From Molanna angustata (lineage: Eukaryota > Arthropoda > Insecta > Trichoptera > Molannidae): 64,000 nucleotides of DNA. Location of the stretch: positions 27,218,888 to 27,282,887 of the forward strand of contig OY754969.1 in the NCBI GenBank assembly GCA_963576475.1, given 5' to 3'. This document shows, in pieces, positions 22,433-33,540 of this stretch (its first letter is position 1; the number at the start of each line of letters is the position of its first letter). The position numbers were made by a program, and so were the translations under genes. Below the pieces are notes generated by a model, which had not been told where the DNA came from, did not search any database, and saw only the letters and a program-made list of their open reading frames with translations.

Positions 22433-23263
22433 AAGGAATATTGTGTAGGTACTCCCTTTAAATAAACATAATAAAGTTTTAGGTTAAATAATGTGACGAA
22501 CAAACTTATTGAAATAAACAAAACAAATACCTATCAAGAAATCGCTCATTTATATGAAATATCATCAAGTTAACTTCCTTATTATGTAGATATATATTTT
22601 CTATTTAGTTAATTCTGCACATACACTCGAATACGTGTCGAAACTGTTAAATCCGCTAAAATTCACGCGAAAAGAAATTGGGTTCCAAAGACAGCAAAGC
22701 AATAACAAATTTTAACACGGAATGTAAAACAACATGAATAAAACGTGACGATATGGCGGGGAATAATAATAAAAGTAATTAAAAAAAAATTAAGGACACA
22801 CCTTTCAAAGTTTTCTTCTAAATCTTCGAAAAATAAAAAAATACTTCACGTCAGTCAAATACAGAACATACAAAATCGTTTGTTAAACGATATAAATGGT
22901 ACCTAAACAATGATACTAAGTTTGTATGAAATACAAAATTGTTCAATTTAATGAAACATCAACAACTGTCATCGGTAATAAAAATTCTGATAGTTTCACA
23001 GTTCTATATCTTCATATGCAATAAATAAATAAATAAATATATAATTATATATATACAGTATATTTGTACATATTGTAACCTGCAAATTATAATTAGGTAT
23101 AACTTACCTCTCCCCGCCCCTACGCACAATCGTTAGCGCGTGCACACATTCTGATTTAGCACTTATAAATTTGTCCAGAGGAAGAAGCGGTTAACTTCGA
23201 AAACGTTCGAGCATTCTAGCTAGGTGTGTAAAAAATACAATGTTGGATGGATATAAGAATAAT
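22433..23263. other. No recognisable feature
   Basis: AT-rich DNA with (AAAT)n near 23020-23040 followed by a TATA-rich run. Nothing is assigned. Confidence 0.3.
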
Positions 23264-23415
23264 AATGAACACTTCCTTGCACCCTGCACAAGTGGCAAGT
23301 TTATTGCCGAATGGCAATTTCTTCCAACTAACCAGTGTTTACAGCCCAGAGAAGCAATATTAGAGTGAGAAATAAATTTTAAATAAATTTCTCCTCTGCT
23401 GGGAACCGAACCCAG
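23264..23415 (-). mobile_element. SINE family 1 copy, body and B-box part
   Basis: On the minus strand it runs from a partial B box (GGGTTCGGTTCCCAGCAGAGG) through the body to CACTTGTGCAGGGTGCAAGG and AGTGTT. The A-box end is missing. It is inverted relative to the copy at 23862. Confidence 0.7.
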
Positions 23416-23861
23416 TGTATAATATACATATTATGCATATCATGATGACTCCAATTCCATTTTTTAATCTGTGTACAATAGTAAAGTTTATATTGTTTAG
23501 ATACTTTTTAAAAATGCAAATAGGTACAACCTATATGTCTCCTGTGAAATATAATAATATGTACACTGCTAGCCCTAGAACAGGTATACCTAGTTGGGCA
23601 GCAGTTATCTCTTTTTAATGACGATTATTTAAATGGTGTGATAAATAAATAAATAAATACGTCCATAAAAAACAAAAAAATGTCAACTTTCACGCCTCAG
23701 ATAGTTAATCAAATTTTCCGTGTTAAATTATCGATGGAGAGTTTTTCGCTATATTTTCTGTGTAATTTATTCAGATTTGTGATTAAATATCACCGGGTAG
23801 TTAAAACTTGTTATTATGCGCGTGTTAAATTAACATTTAACATAAAGATTTAACATTTAAG
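23416..23861. other. No clear feature between two inverted SINEs
   Basis: AT-rich DNA with a short (AAAT)n run near 23641. Nothing else is assigned. Confidence 0.3.
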
Positions 23862-24300
23862 TTTCGGTGCGGGCGTCCTGGGTTCGATTCCCAGCAGAGG
23901 AGAAATTTATTTAAATTCATTTCTCACGCTAATGTTGCCTCTCTGGGCTGCAAACACGGGTTAGTTGTAAGAAATACTAGAGTCTACAATCTGAATCTAC
24001 CCGTTTGCATTCTGTTTCCGGTTGGCTCTCTGATTGGTTGAGATCTCGTAGTATTAAGTCAAATGAGCTGTGAAATTTTACATTAAATGCAAAAAATTAA
24101 AAGAATATTATATATTTAATTTATAATAATTTATAATTCAATTTATAAAGCAACTCGCTCACGCGAGTCGCTATTATTATTATACACAAACTTAAACCTA
24201 ACCTAAGAATGCAGAAAAGAAACTCAGGGGCTAGATGCTACTGTAAGAAATGGCTATACGGCCACTTGCGCAGGGTGCAAGGAAGTGTTTAAAAAAAAAA
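23862..24300 (+). mobile_element. SINE family 1 copy split by an insertion
   Basis: The B box (CTGGGTTCGATTCCCAGCAG) and body reach GGTTAGTTGTAAGAAAT at 23975. The remaining tail resumes at 24252 with GGCTATACGGCCACTTGCGC. Between them lies the insert 23976-24241. The tail ends in a 15-A run at about 24290-24304. Confidence 0.75.
23976..24241 (-). mobile_element. 266-bp insertion inside a SINE, 10-bp target duplication
   Basis: TGTAAGAAAT occurs at 23966-23975 and again at 24242-24251, bracketing the insert. A 10-bp duplication of a site that is continuous in other SINE copies shows a real insertion, probably by target-primed reverse transcription. The minus strand contains CCCCTGAGTTTCTTTTCTGC, a word found in 3' ends of lepidopteran retroelements. 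The family is not named. Confidence 0.7.
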
Positions 24301-24449
24301 AAAATACTACAAAATAAAACTTTTTACATACCTAATACGAAATGTAAAACATGATACATACAAATAACAAGAAAATATGCAATACATAATCCCATAAAAC
24401 AATAAAACTTCATAGTTTTTACTAAATAGTTTTCATAAAACAACAAAAT

Positions 24450-24970
24450 ACGAGTGGGTTCTGGCCAACGCTAAACTCCTAAAGTCACTTCATAAAGTAT
24501 TCAAATTTTATATGGAAAATTTTGAACATTTTCATGAAATGAGTTTGTTTAATTATTTTTTTATTTAAATATTTTATTATGAAAACATGATAATTCTTCA
24601 ATGCCATTTTATGAATGTTATGTGTCTTTTTACCTATTTGAAAATAAAAAAATTAAATTTTAAGTTTCCTGAGCTTGGAGTCACTTAGAAATATTTGACA
24701 GTTAAAAAAATGAGAAGCAGTATTCAGATATCCTTCAAAATCTAATCGGGTCTAAATATTTGAAATACAAATATGCAAAATTAAAATAGAATCGAATGAA
24801 TACTTTAGTCCATGAAAGATAAAGTAAAATGAACACGCCGTACATAACACACACAGATACACTGTGATGAAACTTTCAGAATACAATTTCAGCATACTAG
24901 TTGATAATTTGCAAAAAAAATACCCTTAAAGACTGTGAACTCCCCTTGGGTTAGTGAGGAGTAAAAAGAG
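24450..24970 (+). repeat. Dispersed family R, copy 1
   Basis: From CGAGTGGGTTCTGGCCAACG to TTAGTGAGGAGTAAAAAG. It matches 48165-48710 and 50845-51330 on the plus strand and 56487-57100 on the minus strand. Better copies start CTACTCCTCACTACCAAGTC and end GGGTAGTGAGGAGTA, so ends are partly complementary as in a DNA element. It is non-coding. The GTGGCCAACGCT words also occur in the Helitron-like element at 15244-16928. Confidence 0.65.
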
Positions 24971-25180
24971 TAATTTTTATTCCACTCGGATTCTTAAATC
25001 GATTGATTTTAGGAGAAAGACGTCTGCTTCATCTGGAGTTAAATTAAAACTAAGGAAACATAAAGAAAAACTTCAAAGAAGGGGCATATTAAAAAACAGT
25101 AAGTTCTAGTATGAGCGAATTGTTATATGACTTGTCACAAAAAATATGAAATTGTCTTGTCCTATCTAACCGCAATACTA

Positions 25181-25448
25181 CCCCCTATTCAGTAACTATT
25201 GTAAATAAAATAGGAACATACTAAAATTGTAGATTTTAGATTTACGATCTTATTTCAGAGTTATTAAATATAAATTTGGACTAAATGAAATAGGAATGTA
25301 CCTATTTTGGCCGGAACGTTCTTAGAAAGTTACTGAATCAGACGTATTTTGAATAATTATGAAAATGATGAAAATTTCATAATTTTCATCTAAAATCTAC
25401 AATTTTAGAACGTTCCTATTTTAGTTACAATTGATACTGAATAGGGGG
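25181..25448. mobile_element. TA-flanked MITE, 268 bp, long TIRs
   Basis: CCCCCTATTCAGTAAC at the left pairs with TTGATACTGAATAGGGGG at the right. Complementarity continues for about 65 bp through CTAAAATTGTAGATTTTAGA. Both ends abut TA (25179-25180 and 25449-25450), which fits a Tc1/mariner-type target duplication. It is non-coding. Confidence 0.75.
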
Positions 25449-26059
25449 TACTGTCACCCCTAGCAGCAGATTCATCCATTTACCTACGTATTTAAAATAC
25501 CTAATTAGATATTTTCTTATGACAACAAAAAAAATCATTTTCAATATTTTTTTAAAAGTAGGTACATATTTGGTATTAAAATATAAGTTCTCCTTGATAA
25601 GATACATGGTTTAAGCCAAAGATACCCACCCTTTTGTTTAGAAAAAATGTGACATTTTAATAGATAACTCATGACATCCATTACATTGGTTCTTAAAAGC
25701 ACTGAGTAGGTACCTATAATGGAAAGACCGGAAACCATATGAGATTTTAAATACGGAATGTTTCCTGTGATGACTCAAGATATGCCATTTGCGAATGGTT
25801 AAATAAGAAGATTGACAGTTTTAGAGTAAATAGGGGTGCTTCCAGAAATATAATTTTATTGGCATATTATGTACCTACTGTTTTTATTTATAGCTCCATT
25901 ATTACTCTTCGCGATAGATATCGGCGAAGTGAGAGCTGGTTACTATGGTCAGCGCATCTTCAAGCACAGTAAAAATGTGTTCTGCGCAGCCCATTTGATA
26001 TTTCAAGATAACCATACACTAGAATAGTGTAGTCAGGATTTTTAATTTTTTAAACATAA

Positions 26060-26360
26060 TTCTTTTTACGTCAATTTCTCAACAAGTGATGGTCTTGGTC
26101 TTGAAACTTACAAAAAAAATATCTTTTTTTTTATTCAGTCTTTTTTTACTGCTAAAGATTGCGAATTACAAAACACCAATTTATAGTATTATGTCGAAAG
26201 TACGTAGTTAATTGCTTACTTTTTAATTATAAACGAATATGTTTATAAAATTTTGCGAGATCGCAAAAGTCTGGTCCTGGTATTTCAGTTACAATTGTGG
26301 TCTAGGTCTTGGTCTTGCAGACCACGCAATACTAAGATTGAAAGACTTTTGCTCATCGGT
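26060..26360. repeat. Repeat rich in GGTCTTGGTCTT words
   Basis: It contains GATGGTCTTGGTCTTGAAAC and GGTCTAGGTCTTGGTCTTGC, with AAAGACTTTTGCTCATCGG at the end. Related words lie at 12930-13030, 58770-58870 and, inverted, 55800-55925. A dispersed non-coding element is likely. The ends are not defined. Confidence 0.4.
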
Positions 26361-26444
26361 ATTCGGAACAGATATCATGTAGTATTGAGTGCAAACTATG
26401 AGTTTTATCATAGTTTTTATGTATGACTTACTATGAAAAATTGT

Positions 26445-26565
26445 GTCATCCTTTATTACCCAGTGCATGTGGCGAGTTTATTGCTAGATGGAAATTTATT
26501 CCAACAAACCATTGTTTCCAGTCCAATTGATTTTAAATTAATGTCTCCCACAGAAACCAAACGAT
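26445..26565 (-). mobile_element. SINE family 1, diverged fragment
   Basis: The segment has CAGTGCATGTGGCGAGTTTA, TTCCAACAAACCATTG and a GTCTCCCACAGAAACC remnant of the B-box side. It is in the same orientation as 23264-23415 and more decayed. Confidence 0.5.
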
Positions 26566-26754
26566 TTACCACTATTCCATAGCAGTTGACGGTTTATCAA
26601 AGCATCAAAGGAATTTAAGTGATTGACACACGTAATTTGAAACAGAACTTTGAAATACCTACATCCGAAAATCGATTAAAACAATCTATCAATTTAAAAT
26701 ACTTCTTCAAACATACGTAGGTATAGAGTAATCTAATAATATTACTAGTTGCAT

Positions 26755-27680
26755 GTAACACATGAGATCCAACTTTCGATAGCGATAGTATGTATAGTTG
26801 AAGAGTAAGTACCAAACTATAAACCCATAAATACAAATTAATTAATATTTTAAGATATTTGGTTTTCTATACAACAAATGTACCTTGGTATATATGTCAA
26901 GATAGGATAGTATGGAGGTCAGTCCTTTGATCCTACCCAGAATGTGAAAACAGCATGATGGTATGTATGTATGTTTGGAGATTAGTATAATCAAACTATT
27001 AAGTCTTCTTAGATTTGTGTGTAGGCTACTTCCATACAAATTGTATGAAACAATGTCGTCACTAAATTAAATTTTTATAAAATTTTTAAAAAAAATTTGC
27101 GATGTGCTAATACAATTGTGATATTTTTTATAGAAAATTAAATTTTCTAGTTGGGGTGTTTCGGCTTTATTCGATATTTTTAATAAATTTGGAAATATAG
27201 GCAGTTAAACTCATAAATTTATCATAAAAAGATATTTTTCTTAATAAAAAATGTTTGAGAAACCCTGGAATTTTTTAAAAAAAAATAATTTGAGATTTTG
27301 TATTTGTCTATGTTTATACCAATTTTCAGCGTTCTAGCTTCTATGGTTTCTGAGATATATGGAAAAATAAACCAAAATTTTAAAAGTTGGTAACCCCTGA
27401 CTGAAACAAAAACTCACAATTCTGAGTATAAAAGTTTTGTAGGCCTATAACTGTTTATATATTCTGAAAATTTGGGCTCTGTAAATTGAGCGGATCAAAA
27501 GTTATAAGGGGGGGACGGACACACAGACACACCCGCACGCACGCACGGCCTCTAGTTACTGTTATTAGCATGCAAAAAGTCCACTACGCCATACAAAATT
27601 TTCCTTCTTACAAGCATCTTGGCTTAATAATGTCGATTCATTCGGAGAATTGAATTCTCATGAACGAATCGACAATTGGA
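26755..27680 (-). mobile_element. Helitron/HINE-like family B, copy 1
   Basis: On the minus strand it starts TCCAATTGTCGATTCGTTCA after a host A. It ends with a subterminal ATCGAAAGTTGGA, the hairpin CATGT-GTT-ACATG and CAACTAG before host T. The internal region carries a variable GT/CA-rich and C-rich tract (27506-27546). This layout matches Helentron-associated interspersed elements of the DINE-1 type. It has no coding frame. Confidence 0.7.
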
Positions 27681-28649
27681 TAATTAAACATCTAACTCAC
27701 TTAGTATTTTCAAGAAAAAACTAAATACCTGATCTCGATTTCCTCTCCTTGCCTTTTCCCTATCCTTTTTTTTTGCTATGAAGTATTTTCATTTCTTTTT
27801 CTTTTAATCTTTTCTTTGATTTTTCGCATTCTTTAGTCGATGTACATACACAATTTTGTCATACTTTGTAATCTGATTAGTTGGTAAAAATTGCCTAGTG
27901 GCATTAAGTCTGTCAGTGTGCAACATATTTTGTATATATTATGAACTAAAAGATAAATAAATAAAATCTAAATTAAACAAGAATGTTAAATATCAAGATA
28001 AATCATCATTATCATGATAATATTAATATGTAACCGCCTGCTGCATATTAAATAAGTGAAACTCGATACACATTTGCTATAAAATTACATATTTATGAAT
28101 AATAATAGTAACAAACAAATAATAGAAACAACATAATAGGGTAAATTATACAACCATCTTATAGCGAGCGAAACTGAAATCGAAATTTAATGACACAAAT
28201 TAGGTAATACACGAGAAAATATTCCACAAAAATATTAATGAAAAATAAAAATATTCACTTATAACACACCATTAGTATGTGTCTATATTTTATTATTGTA
28301 AGAATAATCTCTTCTTAATTCGTTTTTAGTTTTCGTCTCATATAAATTCAATAATGTAATATTATCACATCCCGGCAGCATTCACTGATTCAGTGTGGAT
28401 AAGTATGTAGGTAGTTATTCACACCATTCATTTTTATATTATTCAGTCAGTAATATTCTTATGATCATGCTATGTAATTACTTCATTTTATTTGAGTTTT
28501 TTTTATTTATTTATTTTTTGGTTCTTAATGTATGTACTTTCGTGTTTAATTTACCTTTCTTAAATGTTTTTATTAATTATATATCCTCTGCTACCGTTGA
28601 TATGTCTAGATGTTGTGAATGCTCATAAATTGTATTTCTTTGGTTAATT
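27681..28649. other. No clear gene
   Basis: The stretch 27840-27970 ends in ATAAATAAATAAAAT and may be a LINE 3' tail on the plus strand. The rest is AT-rich. A 77-codon frame at 28395-28628 is hydrophobic and low-complexity. Confidence 0.3.
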
Positions 28650-28850
28650 TTATGCTGTGTCATCTAATATTTTGTTTTGTAAAGGGCTTTGAGCAGTGAA
28701 TGTCTCAATAGATATATAAATATATTTAGCAGGTTTAGCAGTGCATCTCAAATGTGTGCAGATTACAGAGTCCATGGCTTTGCCGCTCTCCAAAGACTGA
28801 ATCAGGACTACCAGTGCAAGAATAAGGATTTGGGGGTCTAGAAATTCCAT
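28650..28850 (-). CDS. Candidate small secreted peptide, 66 residues, unverified
   Basis: The frame starts MEFLDPQILILALVVLIQSL, a plausible signal peptide ending near residue 23. A short mature part has two cysteines (C31, C36) and no family I recognise. The start codon sits in a fair context (GAACAATGG). An AATAAA lies roughly 80 nt beyond the stop on the same strand. The segment is less AT-rich than its surroundings. It could also be the first exon of a larger gene, part of a repeat, or chance. No homology can be claimed. Confidence 0.25.
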   Translation of the reverse strand: MEFLDPQILILALVVLIQSLESGKAMDSVICTHLRCTAKPAKYIYISIETFTAQSPLQNKILDDTA

Positions 28851-29169
28851 TGTTCAAGTAGCTGGTATGTGGTTAAACTCACCAATTCACAAAAGATGAG
28901 CATCAATTATGTACTGATTTTAAGAAATAGGTATTTACGGTTTTACTTTTTTTAATTTATTATTTTTATGTACTTATAATATAGTTTGTCTAGCATTGCA
29001 AACCCCTGCTAACGAACTGAAATATTATTATTATTATTATTTATTTGGTTAATATTTATAAATAAAAAAAAAAGATTTATAAATTTACTTTGAGGCTCTC
29101 ACAAGGTGAAACGGTAGTCCTATAATAGGAATAAATAAGTAGAACTATTCTTTTTTAAATAATTAAATT
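28851..29169. other. No recognisable feature
   Basis: AT-rich DNA with a short (ATT)n near 29025-29043. A TCAGTAC initiator-like word on the minus strand near 28910-28920 could serve the small frame to the left, but this is weak. Confidence 0.25.
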
Positions 29170-29360
29170 AATAATAAACACTTCCTTTCACTCTGCACAT
29201 GTGACGAGTTTATTGACATATGGCAATGTTTTCCAACTAAACCCAGAGAAGTAATATTTGCGTGAAAAATTAATTTAAATAAATTTCTTCTCTGCTTGGG
29301 ACCGAACCCAGGATGCCCGCACAGAAGGCTTAGGTACTAACTGTGCCCGGCGGTCGGCAT
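29170..29360 (-). mobile_element. SINE family 1 copy, near full length
   Basis: On the minus strand it begins near GCCGACCGCCGGGCACAGTT (A-box region) and has GGGTTCGGTCCCAAGCAGAG (B box). It continues through the body to GTCACATGTGCAGAGTGAAA and GGAAGTGTTTATTATTA. This is the most complete copy besides 11062. Confidence 0.7.
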
Positions 29361-29589
29361 TTTTTTACCTACATTGATATTTTATAATGCGTAGCATTTA
29401 TTAAATATTTGTTAAAGCAAACATTTTGTTTAAGCAGTGATGGCGAAGAATATCGCGAATACCATTTATTGGTAGGAGAAACAATATACTATATTAAATG
29501 AACTGCAGATATGGGATTGCCTATTGACAAACTGCCTAAAGGGCATCTTTCAGTATTTTGGGAATGTTTCCAGAAGTAACGACGAGACG

Positions 29590-29625
29590 GTTCTCATTAT
29601 GACGAGAAGACCGTCATAATGGGAA
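29590..29625. repeat. Hairpin of 15-bp arms
   Basis: GTTCTCATTATGACG and CGTCATAATGGGAAC pair with one mismatch around a 6-7-nt loop. It sits in a GC-richer segment (29500-29890) that I do not recognise and that has a 69-codon minus frame without motifs. Confidence 0.5.
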
Positions 29626-29899
29626 CTGTTGAGGATATAAGATCAAGAGATAGCTTTAAACCGCTACAAGATCTTCAATCACCGAAGCCCTTCGATCTGC
29701 TCACGCTCATTCTACATGGAGGCGGACCATTCGTCGAGGATTGAGTGTAGCCGTCGTTCTTAGTCAAGAGGCAAAAGTGGACACTACTAAAGTTAATCGC
29801 TTTAATAATTAGTTCTTCAAACTGTCTGCGGAAGACTTTTTCGATGGCTCTACAGTCCATGTGTCTGTAGACGTCTACCTGCATCTTTAGGTCTATTAT

Positions 29900-30769
29900 A
29901 TTTCAGGGTCTAAAATATTTTGCAGACGTTTTGTTTAAATCAGGTTTACTTTTGTCCAAATTAAAACGATTTGAGTTTCAGTCCCGGATACTTTATTTTA
30001 TCCAATTCTGAATGAATAGCGGAAAATGTAACATAAAATATTCTATGGGTAGACGTATTTCATAATACAATTTTGAAAAAGTAATAACAGAAATGTTCAG
30101 TTTGAAAATATTCAATTTAAACTTACAACGAAGGTAATTTTTTGAAAGTTTGTTAAAATAGAAGGTTTTTTTTTGTAATTATTTATCCTTAGTACACAGA
30201 TGTTCGGATTTTATCATTTGAATCAAATAACTGACTTGAATTTCGTAATTTGCGTTTAAAATTGTATAATTTATAAATTCTTTTTCAAGCCATTATGTTA
30301 CCAATGTTAATAGAATTAAAAAAATACTATGTATATATGAATTGTAGATAAATTAACTGTAGGTACTAACCTGATTTCAAATATCTTCAAGTGATAATCC
30401 TAAAATTTCTCTTACACACATTTAACACGAAATTAACCTTCGTGTCCCACGCAACAGACCACCGAACTAAGAATACATGTGATGGTATATTTTCTGGTCT
30501 AACGATTGCTTTCATCTTTCTAAAACACTCTTCAACAAACATCAATTATCATTCCTATTTTTCTAATTCAATGAATACAAACATTGTATTACAAATACAA
30601 CCAAATGGTACTGTGATCGAGAAGGATGTGGCCAACAACAAAGCCGAACTTTTTAAAATTAAAATTGCAATTAAGTACTTTTATTTATCGTATGGGACAT
30701 ATATCTTAGAGGTCACATAACACAAAAAGTAGAAATTAGCGCAAGTAGGTATGATGTATTTAGTCGCCG
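29900..30769. other. No recognisable gene
   Basis: AT-rich DNA. A 109-codon plus frame at 30391-30720 has no motif that I recognise. Confidence 0.3.
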
Positions 30770-31130
30770 AGTCACTCAATACGAAAAAATCCCTGGATTT
30801 TCCCGTGTACGTCCTGACAGAATGTGACATATGGTCTGTCTGCGCCCCGCATTCGCATCTAGCTATAGCTCGGCAACTCGGGTTGTTTTAATAGCTTCTC
30901 ATATTATTTTGTAAGGGCGTTCTGTCTTCGGAGGTCATGAGTTGCAATATGCCGTAGAGTTAGTAGCCAGTAAGTTGGGGTGAATCTTAGTGTACCCGAG
31001 ATAGACCTCAGAGTGATGGGACATCAACCAGGCCAGTGTGAGCGCTTTTTATCCAGACAGGTGAAGCATACTCAGCTGCTGAATATACAAGGCTTAATGC
31101 TGATATACGCAGCGTCTTCGCAGTTGATCC
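30770..31130 (-). pseudogene. LINE RT C-terminal relic with Cys-rich tail
   Basis: Minus-strand frames read LVYSAAEYASPVWIKSAHT, then SGTLRFTPTYWLLTLRHIAT with HDLRRQNALTK. Near the end comes CECGAQTDHMSHSV. This is the tail of a jockey/CR1-like reverse transcriptase: the Y(S)AAEYxxPVW segment and the CxCGAxxQTxxH Cys-His tail. Shifts of frame and a stop show decay. It abuts a MITE fragment at 31131, which may have truncated it. Confidence 0.75.
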
Positions 31131-31264
31131 CGTTGAAAATCGGGGTATGCCATTATTTTTTTACAAGAATTTTTCTTTATTAATACCCAAACTATCTAAA
31201 TATTTTCATTAGAAATAATGGTATATCAAATTGAAAAATAGGTACGTTGGAAGCAGCCGTCCCC
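31131..31264. mobile_element. Right-end fragment of the 11280 MITE family, next to TTAA
   Basis: CGTTGAAAATCGGGGTATGC through AAATAGGTACGTTGGAAGCA to CCCC matches 11785-11979. The end is followed by an intact TTAA (31265-31268). This copy identifies the true terminus of the family as CCCC next to TTAA. Confidence 0.7.
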
Positions 31265-33369
31265 TTAATTGGTGAGTTACGCAAATAATTATTAGTGTTG
31301 GACATCTTGCATAGGAAAGCAATACTTTGGCGGGAATTCCTTGTTGGAAGTATGTATCTGAATAACGAGGTAAATAATAAAGTGGTTATTGATTCTTAAA
31401 ATTCTTAATAAATATTAAAAATAAAAAAACGTTTTAATAATTATTCCACTGATAAAGAGTGGAACAATAAAGTAATTAACGGTGGAATAATTTTAAAAAC
31501 TTTTTATTTTATTTTGATATTTATTAAATATTTTAAGAAATTTTAATGGAATTCCACCAAGTACTAGCGAACGAAAAAATTTTATTTAATGGTTATTAAT
31601 TATTTTATAGAGGATTTTATTTAGGGTGTAAGTCCGGTACTTTTCCTTCAAATGCTACATTTAATATTTTGTTAGCCTCTCTGTTATTTTGGTGGAAATC
31701 AATAGAGCTTTTATATGACATATTTCCCAGTTCTAAAGCTCATATAGGAGAGACACAAATGAATTTTCAAAATTATCCTCATGCTATATATTTTTCCAGT
31801 TATTTGCGACTTTGTATATCTGAAACTCTAAAGCTAGTCGAGATATTTAACAAAAATATTTTCTATTTCCTAAAGTAGGTACTATATTTCATCAAAATCT
31901 GAGATGGCGAAGTAAAATTTTGAGAAAGTGTTTGATTTGATACGGATTGACTCAATTATTTTTAATAAATATTTATACTACGATTACGAGTACCTACCTA
32001 TATGGACTGTATTTTAAACCTAATGTAGAAACGTTTATACGTAAGTTAAACAAATAACAACACCAAACAATGTATTAAGTATTATATATTTTGTCAGACC
32101 TACATTAGTGAGGAAATTTTGCAATAAACGAGACAGACAAGTTAGATATAAAGATTACGTTATATTAGTCGTCATGATGCATGAAATTGTACATCAAAAA
32201 TAGCTTCGACTGTGTTCGCGTTAAAGCTCGGTTAAAAACACGTATATATCTATTAGCGATTTGGGACACAAATATCGGGAAGTCCAAAATAGACACGATT
32301 CATATTTAGCCCTTCAGACACAATTTACTCCGTGCAAGTCAAACAATACCCGACATTCGCTCCACGTGGTGAATAATTGGTGTAAAGGCGTCAGTCTGTG
32401 ATGCCGATACTGGGAACTTCTAAGCCAAAAATATATTAGATTTCGACCTATAAACCTCGTATTTTGAACTCTCTATAACAATTTACAGTAGTGTCGTGTG
32501 TTCGTAACTTATGACATGAAAATGTAAATGCTTCAATACATAATATGTCGATTATGTTTTTAACAATAAAATTAGCGGCAAAATTATCCCATCTATTTAT
32601 TACAATGACTTATCACTGTTTGCCTACTGTCAACGAGCCGGTATCGAGAAATCAAATGTCTTAGATAGACACATTTTATTTCTATTCTATATTTATTTCA
32701 TATCTTGGTATTCAATTTGTTTTTATTTCGCGTACTGAAAATGTACAGACTTCCAATACCAATGAAACTAGCGACTTATAAGCATAATGGGGGATGAAAA
32801 GGTACACATGGATAAAGATAAGATAAAACAATAACAATTTATGCATATTTTATGTTTCATTTTTTTGTGACTCATGATTAAAGAATAAATTCTTTTGAAT
32901 TGTATTATTATAAAAACTTTAAACGCGTAAAGTTATTGGAAAATATTTTTATTTATTCCAATCAAACAGTCGAAATAGCAATAATAACGTGAAAAAATCA
33001 TTTAAGTATATTTTTTTTTGATACAAATATTTTAGACGTTTTCTAATTTAAATAAAATGTTTATTGGTAAGTTAGGTATATATTTTTATATATATATATA
33101 TATTATGATAATTATCAATTAATAAAACTGTACGTATACTTTCATTTCTTTTCAATATCGAAATTAAAGATAGCGGCTATACAATACGAATATGAAATTA
33201 TATACCTAAATCAAAAAAACTTTCAAAAGTAAGGAATTTCTTCCTTGGCTGTAATACTTAATATGATCAGTATGATATGAGTGTAACAGTCCTTGAGAGC
33301 TTAATGGATAGCAGGTGACACAATTCCGGTTGCAGATGATTATAAAGATCTGCAGGCTAAGTCTGTAAG
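31265..33369. other. No recognisable gene
   Basis: Two kilobases of AT-rich DNA. A palindromic AT-rich section at 31400-31560 has TTTTTAATATTTATT-like complements. Frames such as 31669-31878 have no motif. Confidence 0.3.
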
Positions 33370-33373
33370 TAGA

Positions 33374-33434
33374 TCTCGACCGATAAATGTCGAGATTAAC
33401 TGTCAAAATTTCGACTAGTCGATATTTTGACAGT
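33374..33434. repeat. Two adjacent hairpins
   Basis: TCTCGAC-(8 nt)-GTCGAGA at 33374-33395 is followed by AACTGTCAAAAT-(13 nt)-ATTTTGACAGTT at 33398-33434. The second loop contains the palindrome CGACTAGTCG. It is probably part of a small fold-back element with a GC-richer flank to 33540. Confidence 0.6.
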
Positions 33435-33540
33435 TTTGGTAGTCACTAAGCAGATAACGCGTCGAATCGTTCTCGCCCACCTATTTGACGGCGAGATTGG
33501 GTCGACATCGAGGCGAGAGGCAAGATCTAACGCCGCCATG

